Source: Paracyclopina nana
Taxonomy: Eukaryota; Arthropoda; Copepoda; Cyclopoida; Cyclopettidae
Direction: 5' to 3'
DNA length: 64,000 nt
Assembly (NCBI GenBank): GCA_019096065.1
Contig: JAGUCH010000001.1
Coordinates: 6,758,001-6,822,000 of the forward strand
Made by a program: the position numbers and the translations under genes. Shown here in pieces: positions 25,901 through 37,900 of the stretch (position 1 is the stretch's first letter; each line of letters opens with the position of its first letter). The notes under the pieces were generated by a model. The model saw nothing but the letters and a program-made list of their open reading frames with translations, did no database searches and was not told where the DNA came from.

Positions 25901-28900
25901 AAACCCAGCTTGAGCTACATAAGCAAAAAGCTTGGGATCGCTCGAACCAAATTTTGAAAAGCTTGAAAAAGCTTGAAACCCAAAAATGCAAAGCTTGAAA
26001 AAGCTTGACACCCAAAAAAACTTACTCCATTTTTAATCAAAATAAAAAGGGCTGATTTTAAAATTAACTAATACATGAGGGAGAACTTAAATCTAAGTTA
26101 AAGCTATATCTGTCATTATTTGCGCTTTTTGAGTAATTTTGTCAAATCTGGTGACCAATCACCATTTTTTATGTTAAAATTCTAAAAAAGTGAAAAGCTT
26201 GAAAAAAGCTTGAAATGTGAAATTTTGAGCTTGAAAAAGCTTGATAATAATTTTCAAAAGCTTGGGATCGCTCGAACACTTTTCAAAAAGCTTGAAGCTT
26301 GATCAAGCTGAAAATTTCCGGCTCGTTCCATCACTAATAAATATCCCTGGTAGAGAGAGAGCGAGAGAGTATAGTCGGAATGTAGCACTTTTTATCATTA
26401 TCAGGCTTGAAAAAAGTAGGTCATGCAACCGAAAAAGGTATGAAAATAATGTAACACTATTAGTCCTTATCAGATTTGGCGACAAGCAGCGCAGCAAAGG
26501 GTTAGCCAGTAGAAAGGCCTATATAATTGCACGGTTTTAAAAGCCAGATGGCATAACCAGATTACTCGGTCAGAATTTGGCATATTAGAGCATTATCAGA
26601 TTTCTTTGTGAATCCAGCTTTCCCGCGCTGTGACGGCAAAAAAAGTCATTTGGTGTGAGAAAGTCCCAACTAATAGACGAATAAATTTGATGCGACAATA
26701 ATGAGCACGTGGAGGGATTTGCTTTGGATTTGCAACCAAATTAGAAAGCTCCTCTTATTAGATATCAGGGGAAAAGGGATTACTTCGAAAAATAGAAAAT
26801 ATGTACACTACTATGCGGGATTTGATACCACATGGGTATACCGACTCCGTTGAAGGAAATTGACTTCATAAGCTAAAAGGAGATGAAAGTTTTGCCTTGC
26901 CGGAAATAAGACATCACATTTTTTTCATCCTCTGCTTCAAAAGGGTCACATATGTACCATAAAAATATAGCATGCTACACGATGTGGTTTAATTATGGCG
27001 GCAGGGACCACCCATGGCATTTGGGCACAAGTTAGCCCTTTTTCCCTAGTATGCATACGTATGCTACAGTCATACTCGTATGTGAATGCATTAGCGAATT
27101 AACTGATAGGACGTGAGTATTACTTTCCCTAGCCAAACTTCACAGCAGCAGCCGGTAGCTGTGGGATTGATTCTATTTGGCTAATTCTGTTAGGGAAATC
27201 AGCTAAAAGCTTTTAAAAAGTATGCCGACACTGAGGTAAAAGCACTACTCACGGCACATTTTGTGTGAATGACCTAAGCAAAAAAGCCCGCTCTCCTAGT
27301 CTTCCAATAGCAATTTTCTGCAATTCCGGTCGGTGTTGTGATACCATCTTTTTGTGCTAAAAATTGCAATAAGGCCTTTGTTTCTAGGACTCAAATAATA
27401 AGGAGGGGCAGATTTTTTCCGTTAAAAATAACAGTACAACGTAATTCTTGAAAGTTTCGAAAGCTCACTTAACAAAACGACATTATAGTAAGCTCAGGCA
27501 ATAACCAATCGCGTTATAATAGGCCGTTGGATGGCTACTTGCTGTTTTACCCGCTGTGGTAAGCAGAATAGAGTGTTTTTGCGGTAGTCGGTCGACTTCT
27601 TCTCAATTGTTATTCTAGAACTGTAAGTTTGCACTTCCCCCACTCCTCCTTGAAGCTGCCATACTATGCACAAGCGAAAATAATGAATTCGGGCTTTCAT
27701 GTCTCTCTAATTCACAGCAAAAGGGAGAAACTCTGGTTTATATGGGTCATTTTGACACTGCGGTATAATAAGACGCCAAAAGTTGCGTTGAAATACACAT
27801 AGCAGAAGTGAAAGCAGCTTTGGCTTGCTTCGACGGCGAGAAGAGCACTTCACACCACAAAACCCCTCTTCATCTACCAGCATACGTAACTCATTCAGAC
27901 CTAAAAACTAAGATAATCTACTGGAGAGTTACTCTTAAGTTTTGGTCACTTTAATGGCAAGTTTGGGGGGAAACTCTTTTGCAGCATGAAGCACAAAAGA
28001 AGTGGCCCAGATGAAGAGGGCTCGGCTTAACAACTGCAGTAAGTTTCCTACGCAGTGTGATGACTTCTCGGTCATTGTCAAAGTTATTGCGATGCTGGTT
28101 TTTAGAGATTTCACTTCTCGTCTCGTGGGAAATCCCATAAGCAAATCACGGTTTCTGTAAAGCTTTGAAGAGAAAGGGGAACTTTTTTCGCTTCTACAGC
28201 CCACGTCTTATGAGAAAATTGCATTCATGTGTGATTGACAGGCAACCATAAAAAGACAAGAGACAGCTTTGGCAGCACTTTTTACCCGCTAGTAATCGAA
28301 AATTCACAACTTTCTACTATACAGAAACCGCTGTAGCCTTATGTTATAGCAGCTCGTTGATTCTTATTTTTCCTTTCTAGCCTGCTATATACCTTCCCAT
28401 TCTTGGCAAAATTACTACAGCTTGTCTCAAAGGCAGGAAAGGTAGTTTTATTATTCCCCCTTTCCTTTTGGAGCTTGAAACAAAAAAATGCACAAAAAGA
28501 AGGCAGGAACCGAGTGTTTTTTTCACTATCTTTCATTGACTTTTACTCTTGAGTTATAGATCCTAATTAAAACGAAATACTTTTAATATTTTTAATGCAC
28601 TGCAACTTACTGAAAATGTTATATGGATCATTTTTGTTGCAAAAACTGCTTGTTTGCCGCAAAGATAAGTTTCGAGCTTCTTCAATAAGTCAATAAGTTT
28701 CCGAAAAAAGGGGAATGGTAGTTATGTCTTGTCTTTTTTTCTGGCTCCTCTAGCAGAGGAGAAGGAAAGAAAAATGGGAGGCAATCTTTTGCATGTCTAG
28801 TTTTACAAAACATGGGGTACATTTAGAAATAACTGAATGAATCATGTCAACATTAAGTACAGCATATTGGCGCGCCCATACACCCGTATATAATATCATA

Positions 28901-31900
28901 TCTGGTGACTACAAAGTTTCCTTATTAAACTAGCGCAATATGAAGTAACAACATGTGGCCAAACAATTCTTGGATAGATCCCCAACCACAAATCATGGGA
29001 CTAAGAGCAGAGCTGAAGTAGCAGGGGGAAGAACCTACCACATTTGTTCTTTGATGGACACACTTTGAAAAAAACCATAATGATTTGTGTTGCTTGCAGG
29101 CCATACATTCTCTCTCTCTCCAGAGATCTCTCAAAAGTTTTGCTCTGCTTTGATCTTCCTGAATAAATTATGCAAGAAGACGACCATACAAGAAAGAAAC
29201 AACGACCTTGTTTTGGCCTTTCTCATCTACCTGCTTGAAAAATTATAGTCAAAAAAGCTTAACTTTAAAATTCCTTAGGGAAGTATATCTATCTGCCAAA
29301 TATTTCTTTTTGACTTCTCATAGCCAAATTTCACGTTTTTCTTTAAATGGAGGCAATACATGATCCCGTCATTCAAAGTAAGATCTGTATTGAAGTTGTT
29401 TGCTCCCGAGCGGTGGCCTATTTAGATCGCTTTCTGCATGAGTGATTGCAAAAGTGTAGAGTTGTATCTTAACATGACAGGCCATTACATCACAGGTTGC
29501 AAATTGATGTGGTATGCAATCGCCTATGACCATGTTGATAGAAAAGCTACCCAAGTGTAGAAGAACACATCATAAATTACATCGCCAACCTATAACATCT
29601 TATGCTACAACATTCAGACACAATACATAGTAGCTCTAGTGTATCCTTCCTACCACAGAAATGGTAAGAGTGGCCATGATACTAGGCTTGTATCGTACAA
29701 GGAAGCTACAATACTAATGTATTCATATGCAAATAAATGTGTTTTGCAATACAAATACATTCCACCAATACAGAATTTTTGACACATCAAAGTAAAGGTA
29801 CTTGCGTTGAGCCTCAAGGATAGCAAGCCGTCATACCTTACTGCTTGCGTCTCCTATGTAGAGCACCCTTTAATAGCAAAAAAGTTCAATGGCGAAAAAA
29901 TGACCTAGTTTGCTTGGAACTTAATGGCTTTCTATCCAACGCAAACCACTATTCAAGGCTAGCTTGTCTTAGTTGCCTAGCTAATCAAGTTAGGAGCCAC
30001 AGCATGCTATTATGCTACGCCATTCGTCTCCAAATAGATCTGGGGAAAATGAAAGAAGGCTGACTGCGTGATGAAAACACACAGCAAGTATTGTTGTGGT
30101 TCCTTCCCTATATATGCCATTGCTCGATACTCTATGGTCTGGCCATGATCGTTTGTCTTGGGATCTATCAAAGTGTTTGCATAGTCTCCACTACTCATCC
30201 TGATGAATGAATACCCATCATGACGATAGTATGGAAGTAATTGTTATTTTTGAGCGCGAGCCAGTTGGAATTTCTCATCTAACTTTTTCTCAGGTCCCTT
30301 GGGTTTCCACATAGCACTGACGGTGCCCTCAGCTTTCTTTTTTCCCATCAGAAGCCAAACTCATTTTTTCTCCTTCTCTGGCTACCTCACTACCAGCACT
30401 TTTTCTCTTCTCATTTTGTAGTTTTCCAGATAATATTGTTGCTGCTCCTGCTGCTGCTACTCGCTTGCTTTCTCTTTTGCTTCTTTTTTCTTATTGACTT
30501 ACTTATGTGCATGAGAGGCCTCTTCACAGCTGAGTACGCGGAGGAAGAAAGTCAATTAAGCCTTTTGCATATATCTGAATATGGATCCAATAATATTTGA
30601 GGCTGAGTGGAAACACTTATGCCTAATATGCGTCAGGGACACTATTCAGATAGCGGTGGCTTGCTTGAGACAAAGAGTGCTGCTACAAACGGATATTTTC
30701 TACGAAAAAAAGCAATATTGCCTTCAGCACTTTTGCATGCATTTTATTTACATGATGCGCTTACTATTACCTAAGGTTGAATGAGTTCTTTCAACACCAA
30801 CTCACCTTGGCCTGGATGAGATCGAGATCCAGGATTAAGTATCCATTTCCCGCATCGTTTAATCCTTCAAGTTAACTAAAAGTAGCCAGCTTACTGGCCG
30901 AATTCGATTGCGTCGATGCTTCCGGAGAAAAAAGAGTTGAATAAAAAATCCAACTTTCCAATTATTTTCCAGGATTGGAAAAAAGGAAATAGGCAGAAGG
31001 TAGTGCATATACAAGAATACAGAATCTCGTGGTGAGTCAATTGATCTCTAGATACAATGGAATGCTGATATGTCTCAAGAGGAGCGAAGGGACTTGCTTT
31101 GCGCGGATTCATACAGAAAGATACAAAATATGATTTAGTATTTTTTGCTAACTCGGCCTGCACCATATCAGGTCATTTCCCTCCCACAAACACACAAGAC
31201 AGCAAAAAGCATTTCGCAGTATGAGTTCAGTGATGCACTTTTGTGGTGTGAAAAATGGTCTATTTCTGGCTCAATTAAAGTTGCACACTAGCTAATGCAA
31301 GTTGTGTGTCGCTGAGCGTCATTACTGTATTGACATAACCGTCACCTAAAAGCCATGATTACCAACTAAACATGTACCAGAGTACATAAAGAAGGGCTAC
31401 GTACAGCAAACAGGTTGTCTCAAAGCACAAAGCATCGTGCTAGATTATTTTGTTGCATGCTTCGAGCAACGAACAGCTAAGCATTGCTCCATTTCAAAGA
31501 ATTCTCTGAAAATTCCAATGACATTTCACCTATCAAGCAAGCAAATTAAAACAGAACACAATCGAATTTCTTATTCATGCACCCTATCCATTTATGTAGC
31601 AATCCTATTTAGTCAACGAAGCCCCATTATTATAATAAGTGAAAGCTGTCCGCCTTTTCTTGACAAAACACACTTGCTGTAACTGTGTTAAGTTTCCTCT
31701 CATATTCTTAATTAGAAGGGCGTGAGTCCATTCTCGCACATTGCAAGAACAAGGAAGGCTTTCACCATGACATCATCAGTCATGCGTGTACTTTTCATAC
31801 GTGCATGTTAATGCACCTGACATAGTAATTTATGTAAACAAAAGCTGCTTATTCCCATTGGACCAGAAAATTCTCTTCTTGAAGGAAAACCATCCGCAAT

Positions 31901-34900
31901 GATCTCTATTTAATGCTTCTCTGACCCTGACTGATTTTAATTTGCATTCGCAAACTAATATTTGCAATCAAGAAAATAAACAATCGAGAGGCATAAAAGG
32001 TAAACGAATGCAGCTCCAGCTAGCCAAAGTTCCAAGAAGTTGGTTTCACATTTGTAATTCTGTTAGAGTTGCTGCTCTTCCTCTGTTCACTCAACCTTGG
32101 AGGCTCTTAATTCCAGCTAGCTGAAGATCACAAGAAGGCCAAACTTTCTTCTACGGTTCCTCTTCATCAAAGTAATATAGAAGCCAAAAAAATTCAAGCT
32201 ATCCCAAGCAAGAGCATGCGGCAATTCACACCTAAAACAATAGCCCTTTTCCAACATAAAGTATGCTTTGGCTCACTACCTTCTGTGTTTTAAATCGGTT
32301 GCTATCGGTTCTTATTAGCTGACAAGGTTGCGATATCAGTAATAAGAAGGCACATAAGATAATGAGCAAGACGATTAACTAGTATAGCAGGGTACTATGT
32401 GTACATACGTTGAAACTAAGTTCTTCTCTGACGAAAGTTTCAAGAAGGTTTGACCTAGGCTCAGTCTCTTCTGGAGATTTCATAGTGGCATTGCCACGGT
32501 CATTATCGATTCTTATGTAGCTCCATCGCAACCTACTCATACGTAAGAAACGATAATGACCGTTGCTTAGTTACTACGAATTCTCCAGAAGAGACTAATA
32601 CTCTGTTCATCTACCGTTCCTTAAGGAATGCATAATGACGAAACAATGCAGAATGACAACTCTACGCAGCTAGTTTATGTACTGAGAACTCCTTTGCGCA
32701 AAGGAATTTCGCGTTCCGATTCCTTAAAAAGTTTGTAGATGAACAGAACATAAGCCCTAGGCTTCTTTTTGTGAAGAAGGTTTAAAGGAAAATAGCCTTG
32801 GCATGGAGCCACCAGCAGAGAAGAATCTCCATAAATAATCAAATGTCACCAAGGCCATTAGCAGGCCTGAGAAATGCATATTGCATCACTTGTGTTAGAA
32901 ATACTGGCTCTGGACTGTTTGGCTAACCCTTTGAACCTCTGAGATGTCGGCTTCAGTGCAAAGATGCTGCTTGGGGCAAAATGCAGTCCCACGCACGCGG
33001 GGACAGGTCGATTCAGCAGCAAAGAAAGTCTTGGTTCCGTTTTTGAAACACCCTGTGAATATGCCTGGCAGCAGCACTCGGAAAAGTTTCGTCCTCCCTC
33101 TCTTCATACCTTGTGGGACACCCAAAAGAAAACTTTCTCCAACTGCAGAATGTAGCACTTCCTTGATACTACCAGGGCTTTAGTTGACATTTACATCCAG
33201 ACTTACCTTTAAACAGCATTGATTTTGTAATTTCTAAGTGAAAACTTCAATAAGGGAAAATACAAAAGTTTTTTCTGGCGCCTGAATGCAGGGTTATTTT
33301 AAAGCAACGTTTGGTAGTTTTCGTAGCTAGTATCGAGATAATGTACTATAAAGTGTGATGTCAATTTCCTTTCAGTGCCCCGAGGCTGGAACCGGAATGA
33401 AAGTGTTCAATGACCTCGAGGCCAGATAGCTACCATTAATAAAGATAACAACAACGCACTCCCACCCAACCACCCATCCCAAAAATGTAGCATCAATCTT
33501 CGACCTGGTTTTATATCGACCAAATCTGAGTTGACACATGCTGCTGGCTTTCTGAGAAGCCAGCAGGCGAGAATTTATGGCATCTAAGGCCCAACCAACA
33601 AAAAATAGGGGGGATTCAGATCAGAGCAGACAGACACTATTTTATGTATTACCGGGTAAGGAGATTCACAAATCCGAGCCAGCAGAAAAAGTTGCATAAA
33701 GTACGAGGAATTCCGTGTGGTTTTCAAGATGCTACAACATTTTGAGATGCCCTCGAGCAAAATTGGCGTTGCGAAGAATACTTTGCTTCTCCTCCTCCTC
33801 CTCCTTCTTTGAGGGCTGATGTGGGGAAATGAAAGTGCCGGCTAGGCTGGAGCTGCTCCAGAGAGACATTAATATTACACTAGGATGAAAAGCAGCACCA
33901 GGCCTCTCCTGCTCTGAGCAGCTCATGCCATGCATTGCAAGCCTCTCAACAAAAGTAGAAGTATTGAAGATCCTTTATTTTGTCACACGTGCGTTGCACC
34001 ATAAAGTTTATTGCAGTTGCAATGGCTTTTTTACCGCACGTAAGGTACCATATGAAAATAATGTTGATGAAAGATGAGGAAATACTAATGTCCCAGCAAT
34101 GATTAAGGCTCGCGAGTTGTAATTAAACCTTCCTCAGAATGCTGCCAAGAATTGGACAAGGCCTGCATTAGCCTGGTTTCAGATAATATCCTATACGTAC
34201 AATACAGCAGCAATAGGAATAAAGCTGAATTATTGAAAGGCACTGCTACGAATCCAAAGAATAAGAAGATGAGAACGAATGCAGTTCCTTTCTCAGAATA
34301 CCGAGAGAGGGACAGACAAGTGAAAGCAATCTTCTTGGACATCAAACAAATTGTTGTCGTTTTCATAGCTAAACAAAGAAAGGAAAAGCCAGCCCTTATT
34401 TTCACACTGGAAAACTTTGCAAAAAGAGACCCTTCGTTCTCCCCTTTTTTTATTCCGGAGTGTCATCTATCCCCCAACAGCTATTGCCATTACAAGGGTG
34501 AGGAGACATTGGATCAAAAACCCCATCAACTTTTTATTTCTTATGAAAGAAGAGCCAAAAGAAATTGCAGGCTCGACTGGTCAGAAAGCTGGCCGAATCA
34601 TAGCTTCTCTTTTTGAGTGCCATGCTGAAAATTTTAGTTTGTAGTCTAAATCCCCCGACACTCGGCCAAACTATGCAGCAGAAAGTTCTCTTTTCATGGC
34701 ATATACTACCATACTACTGCAGTATTGTACAATGAAAGTACTTCCGAAGCATAGCTGAACTTTGGTCGTAGTGACCTCCTCCATTCAAAAATCCTGACTT
34801 CAATCAGCTCTCATGGCGGAAAAAGAAGCTCCCAAGGGAGGCTTTCATGTACGTAAAGGGCAAGAAGTCATATTACTTTCGTTCCAACGTGCTTAACTTA

Positions 34901-37900
34901 TACCATACAAAATGACGCACGCACTGAATTACACTTCATCCTCGATCTGGATGAAAAATTATTCCACCTCTTCGAAAAGGATTGACTTCAAATCCTTGCA
35001 GCAAACAAAATATATAGCTCTGCTGAGATAATTTTGTTAGTGTTGTGCCTTTTCCTTCTTTATAACCAGTCTGTTGTGTGGGGTTATTGCGTTATTTGCA
35101 AGCCTGCATTTTTAGCCGTCAACTGAGTTTGACGTAATGGAGAAAAATTGAGCAAGAATATCGGGAATTGTTGTTGAATGGAACAAAAGCACACCATAGA
35201 ACGTGGCGATACACTTTCGGATTTAGTTAAGTCCAGATAGTAATCAATATTGCTGACACTTTCAACACAGGGCCAAAAAAACCAATTAATGGCCATTATG
35301 ACGTAATTATTTTGGAAAAGCCACTCTAGTATAATATTGAGCAAAAGAGCAATGTACTCAGCCAGCAATTTTCTTAATCTGCATGCATGCTTGCTTTCAG
35401 GAAGTGTGCAGGACATTTTATGCCCCATTTTTCTAGGAGATTGCTACCAATTTATCACTTGGCCTAGTAGTGACTTTACAAAATTACTGTTTTCTCTGCA
35501 TAGAATGCTACATTTTTGGCGCAAGTCAAAGGGGAGGCAGATGAGACCAGCATTAGCCAAAAAAAAAAAAGATATTCACAAGGCTCGCACTAAACCAGCC
35601 CCTTTTGGACCTCGACAGTACGAAAGAAGATTTGCACTATGACAGGCATTTGTCACTGGCAAACGAAGAGTATACATTGAAGAAGTGCAAGGCCAGCATC
35701 AGCATCCTTAGAACGTTGTCCGATTTCATAACCTTGAAGGCCATATCGAACATGCCATAAATCTCTATCAGAGTATTGATACTTTGCTCCTCTACTGCTG
35801 AGTTTCCTATCTTCTTCTTCCCATGCCTTTCATTGGCCCCGCTCAACTGGCTTTCTGATTTATGAGGTCATCGGCTTGTCAATTAAGTCTCAACTACGCT
35901 GAAATGCGAGCCAAGTAATAAAGTGCAAACTGAGGCATGCTAAGTAGCTAGAGAAAGTAATGCATTTCCGAAAAGAAGAATTCACAACAAAACAGCAAAC
36001 TCTTTGTGCCAGAGAGGAAGACGAAGTTCATTACCAAATTGCCCTTACTTTGATTAGGCAAAAAAGCAACAACTAAAATATAGATGTTCTTTTCAGGGAG
36101 CACAATATTCCTCAACCAACAAGAATACAGTGGCATTGCATTGGGCCACGTGAATGAAAAATTACAGATGACATGGACCGCGCTAGCGCGAGTAAAGGCA
36201 CAGCAGGTTTTTATGACAGTAGCAAAAAAGTTTTTCAACCTAATGCTAAGCCCCCTTCAGTTCGGCCTGCCTGGAACCATCTTCTGATAGGCAATATTGT
36301 TTTGCTTTGTTTTTAGCGTGCTTTTTGCTCCTAAAGGACAGATTTGCAAGAAAATTGGCCCACAATTCCCTTATACCGTGACGGAGCTCAATCAATCTAA
36401 GAACTTTACAATGCTGTACTATTGCTTGACATTAGAAAGCTGCTGCTCTGAGGCCACAGAAGCAAAATTGTACCAGCAAGAATCTCAGCCTTCAATCAAC
36501 CACACTGGTAAACTTTGCTCCAACAGGATTTCGGTATTTTTGATGGCTTAATTCCAGAGTTTCGAAATATCTCTCCCCTCCGTTGAGCTCGTCACGAGCT
36601 AGCCTCAAATCAACTTGAGGTCCTTGCTATTGATTTTCCTGACTAAGCATTTGTGGATGAAAGAAAAAATGCAATAAATAATGCCGATTAAGAAGTTCTC
36701 AAGAATCCTTGAAAAAGCATTGAAAGAAAAAAGATAAGAATAAAAAAATACAAAGGGAGAAACAGGAAAACCTAAATTTTTCAGCAACGGTTTCATTAAT
36801 CAATACGATGTCCTTGGCGAAGAAGCATGGTAAAATTACTCAGGAAAAATGTAGAACAAAGTGAGCTAAGCCCAGCAATATGCTAACGTCATTTGACAAA
36901 CGATCCATGACATGGCAGAAGACTTTCTTTCTCTCCTCAGCCCAGTTTTTCTTTCAAACGTTGCCCCTTTTTGGAGCTTGTCCAAATTACTTTCTATTTT
37001 CCAATCGACACAGCCTGGCACCAAATTGATCATTTTAGTTGAAACTTTTCCAATGAAATGGTTGATCTCTGAGCCCGGGCCTCGCTCTATTCAAATTGCC
37101 CGCCCCTACAGTCTTATTAGCTTCTATATGAATGAAAGCATCATTTTTCATTTTTGATAAATGTAGAAGACAATGAAAAAGCCTTTGAAAGGACGCAAAA
37201 AGAGTGTGTTTGAGCTCTTGGGCGAGCGACGGAAATAAATGTCCTTTTGAAAGAGCCTCTGACATTCATGGAGACTGTCAGAGGCAAACACTATCCTCAA
37301 AGGCCACTTCACCCATTAAAATCTTCCATCATCTGCGCGAACTCAACGAAATGGGATTTTCGTACAACGATTAATTAAGCTTAACTAAAAAGCCCTCCGA
37401 GTGGCCTTGAAAGGGACCAATGATCAATTAAGGAAATACAAACCTATCCTATCTTCAATTATTTAGTGGATCTGTCTTCCCTCAATTACTAGGTTCACAG
37501 GGCATTTTGTTAATTACAGCTCATTTTTCAATTCATCGGCCGTTAACACTTTTTGCTCCTTGGTCATTAATATGCTCGAGGACAGAAATTAAAAAGCTTC
37601 CGACCGAGCAGACCTATGAAAGTATCATGTTGATACAAGCATTATGCGATGGCTTATTTTGCTTGCATTTGCGGCCGCATTCTCATTTATGAGACACAAA
37701 AACTCCTCTAGAGCAACTTATGAGCTCGCTGAGGCAAAAATTGGCAAGCCATCTAGGAGCCAGGTAGGTGTTGGTTTATAAAAGCTCTCTTTTTGGGTGC
37801 CAAATTCCGGCTGTTTATAGCTGTCGTAAATTGGCCTATAAAACCAGCCAATAGAGAAGTTTGAGTAGGGAGAAATTTCTTCATCATGCAGATATGGCTC

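Noticed and set aside
34152..34616. 154-codon + strand frame in semaphorin intron 1
   Set aside because: No motif or family is recognised and it overlaps a frame on the other strand. A frame of this length is plausible by chance in 64 kb of six-frame sequence.
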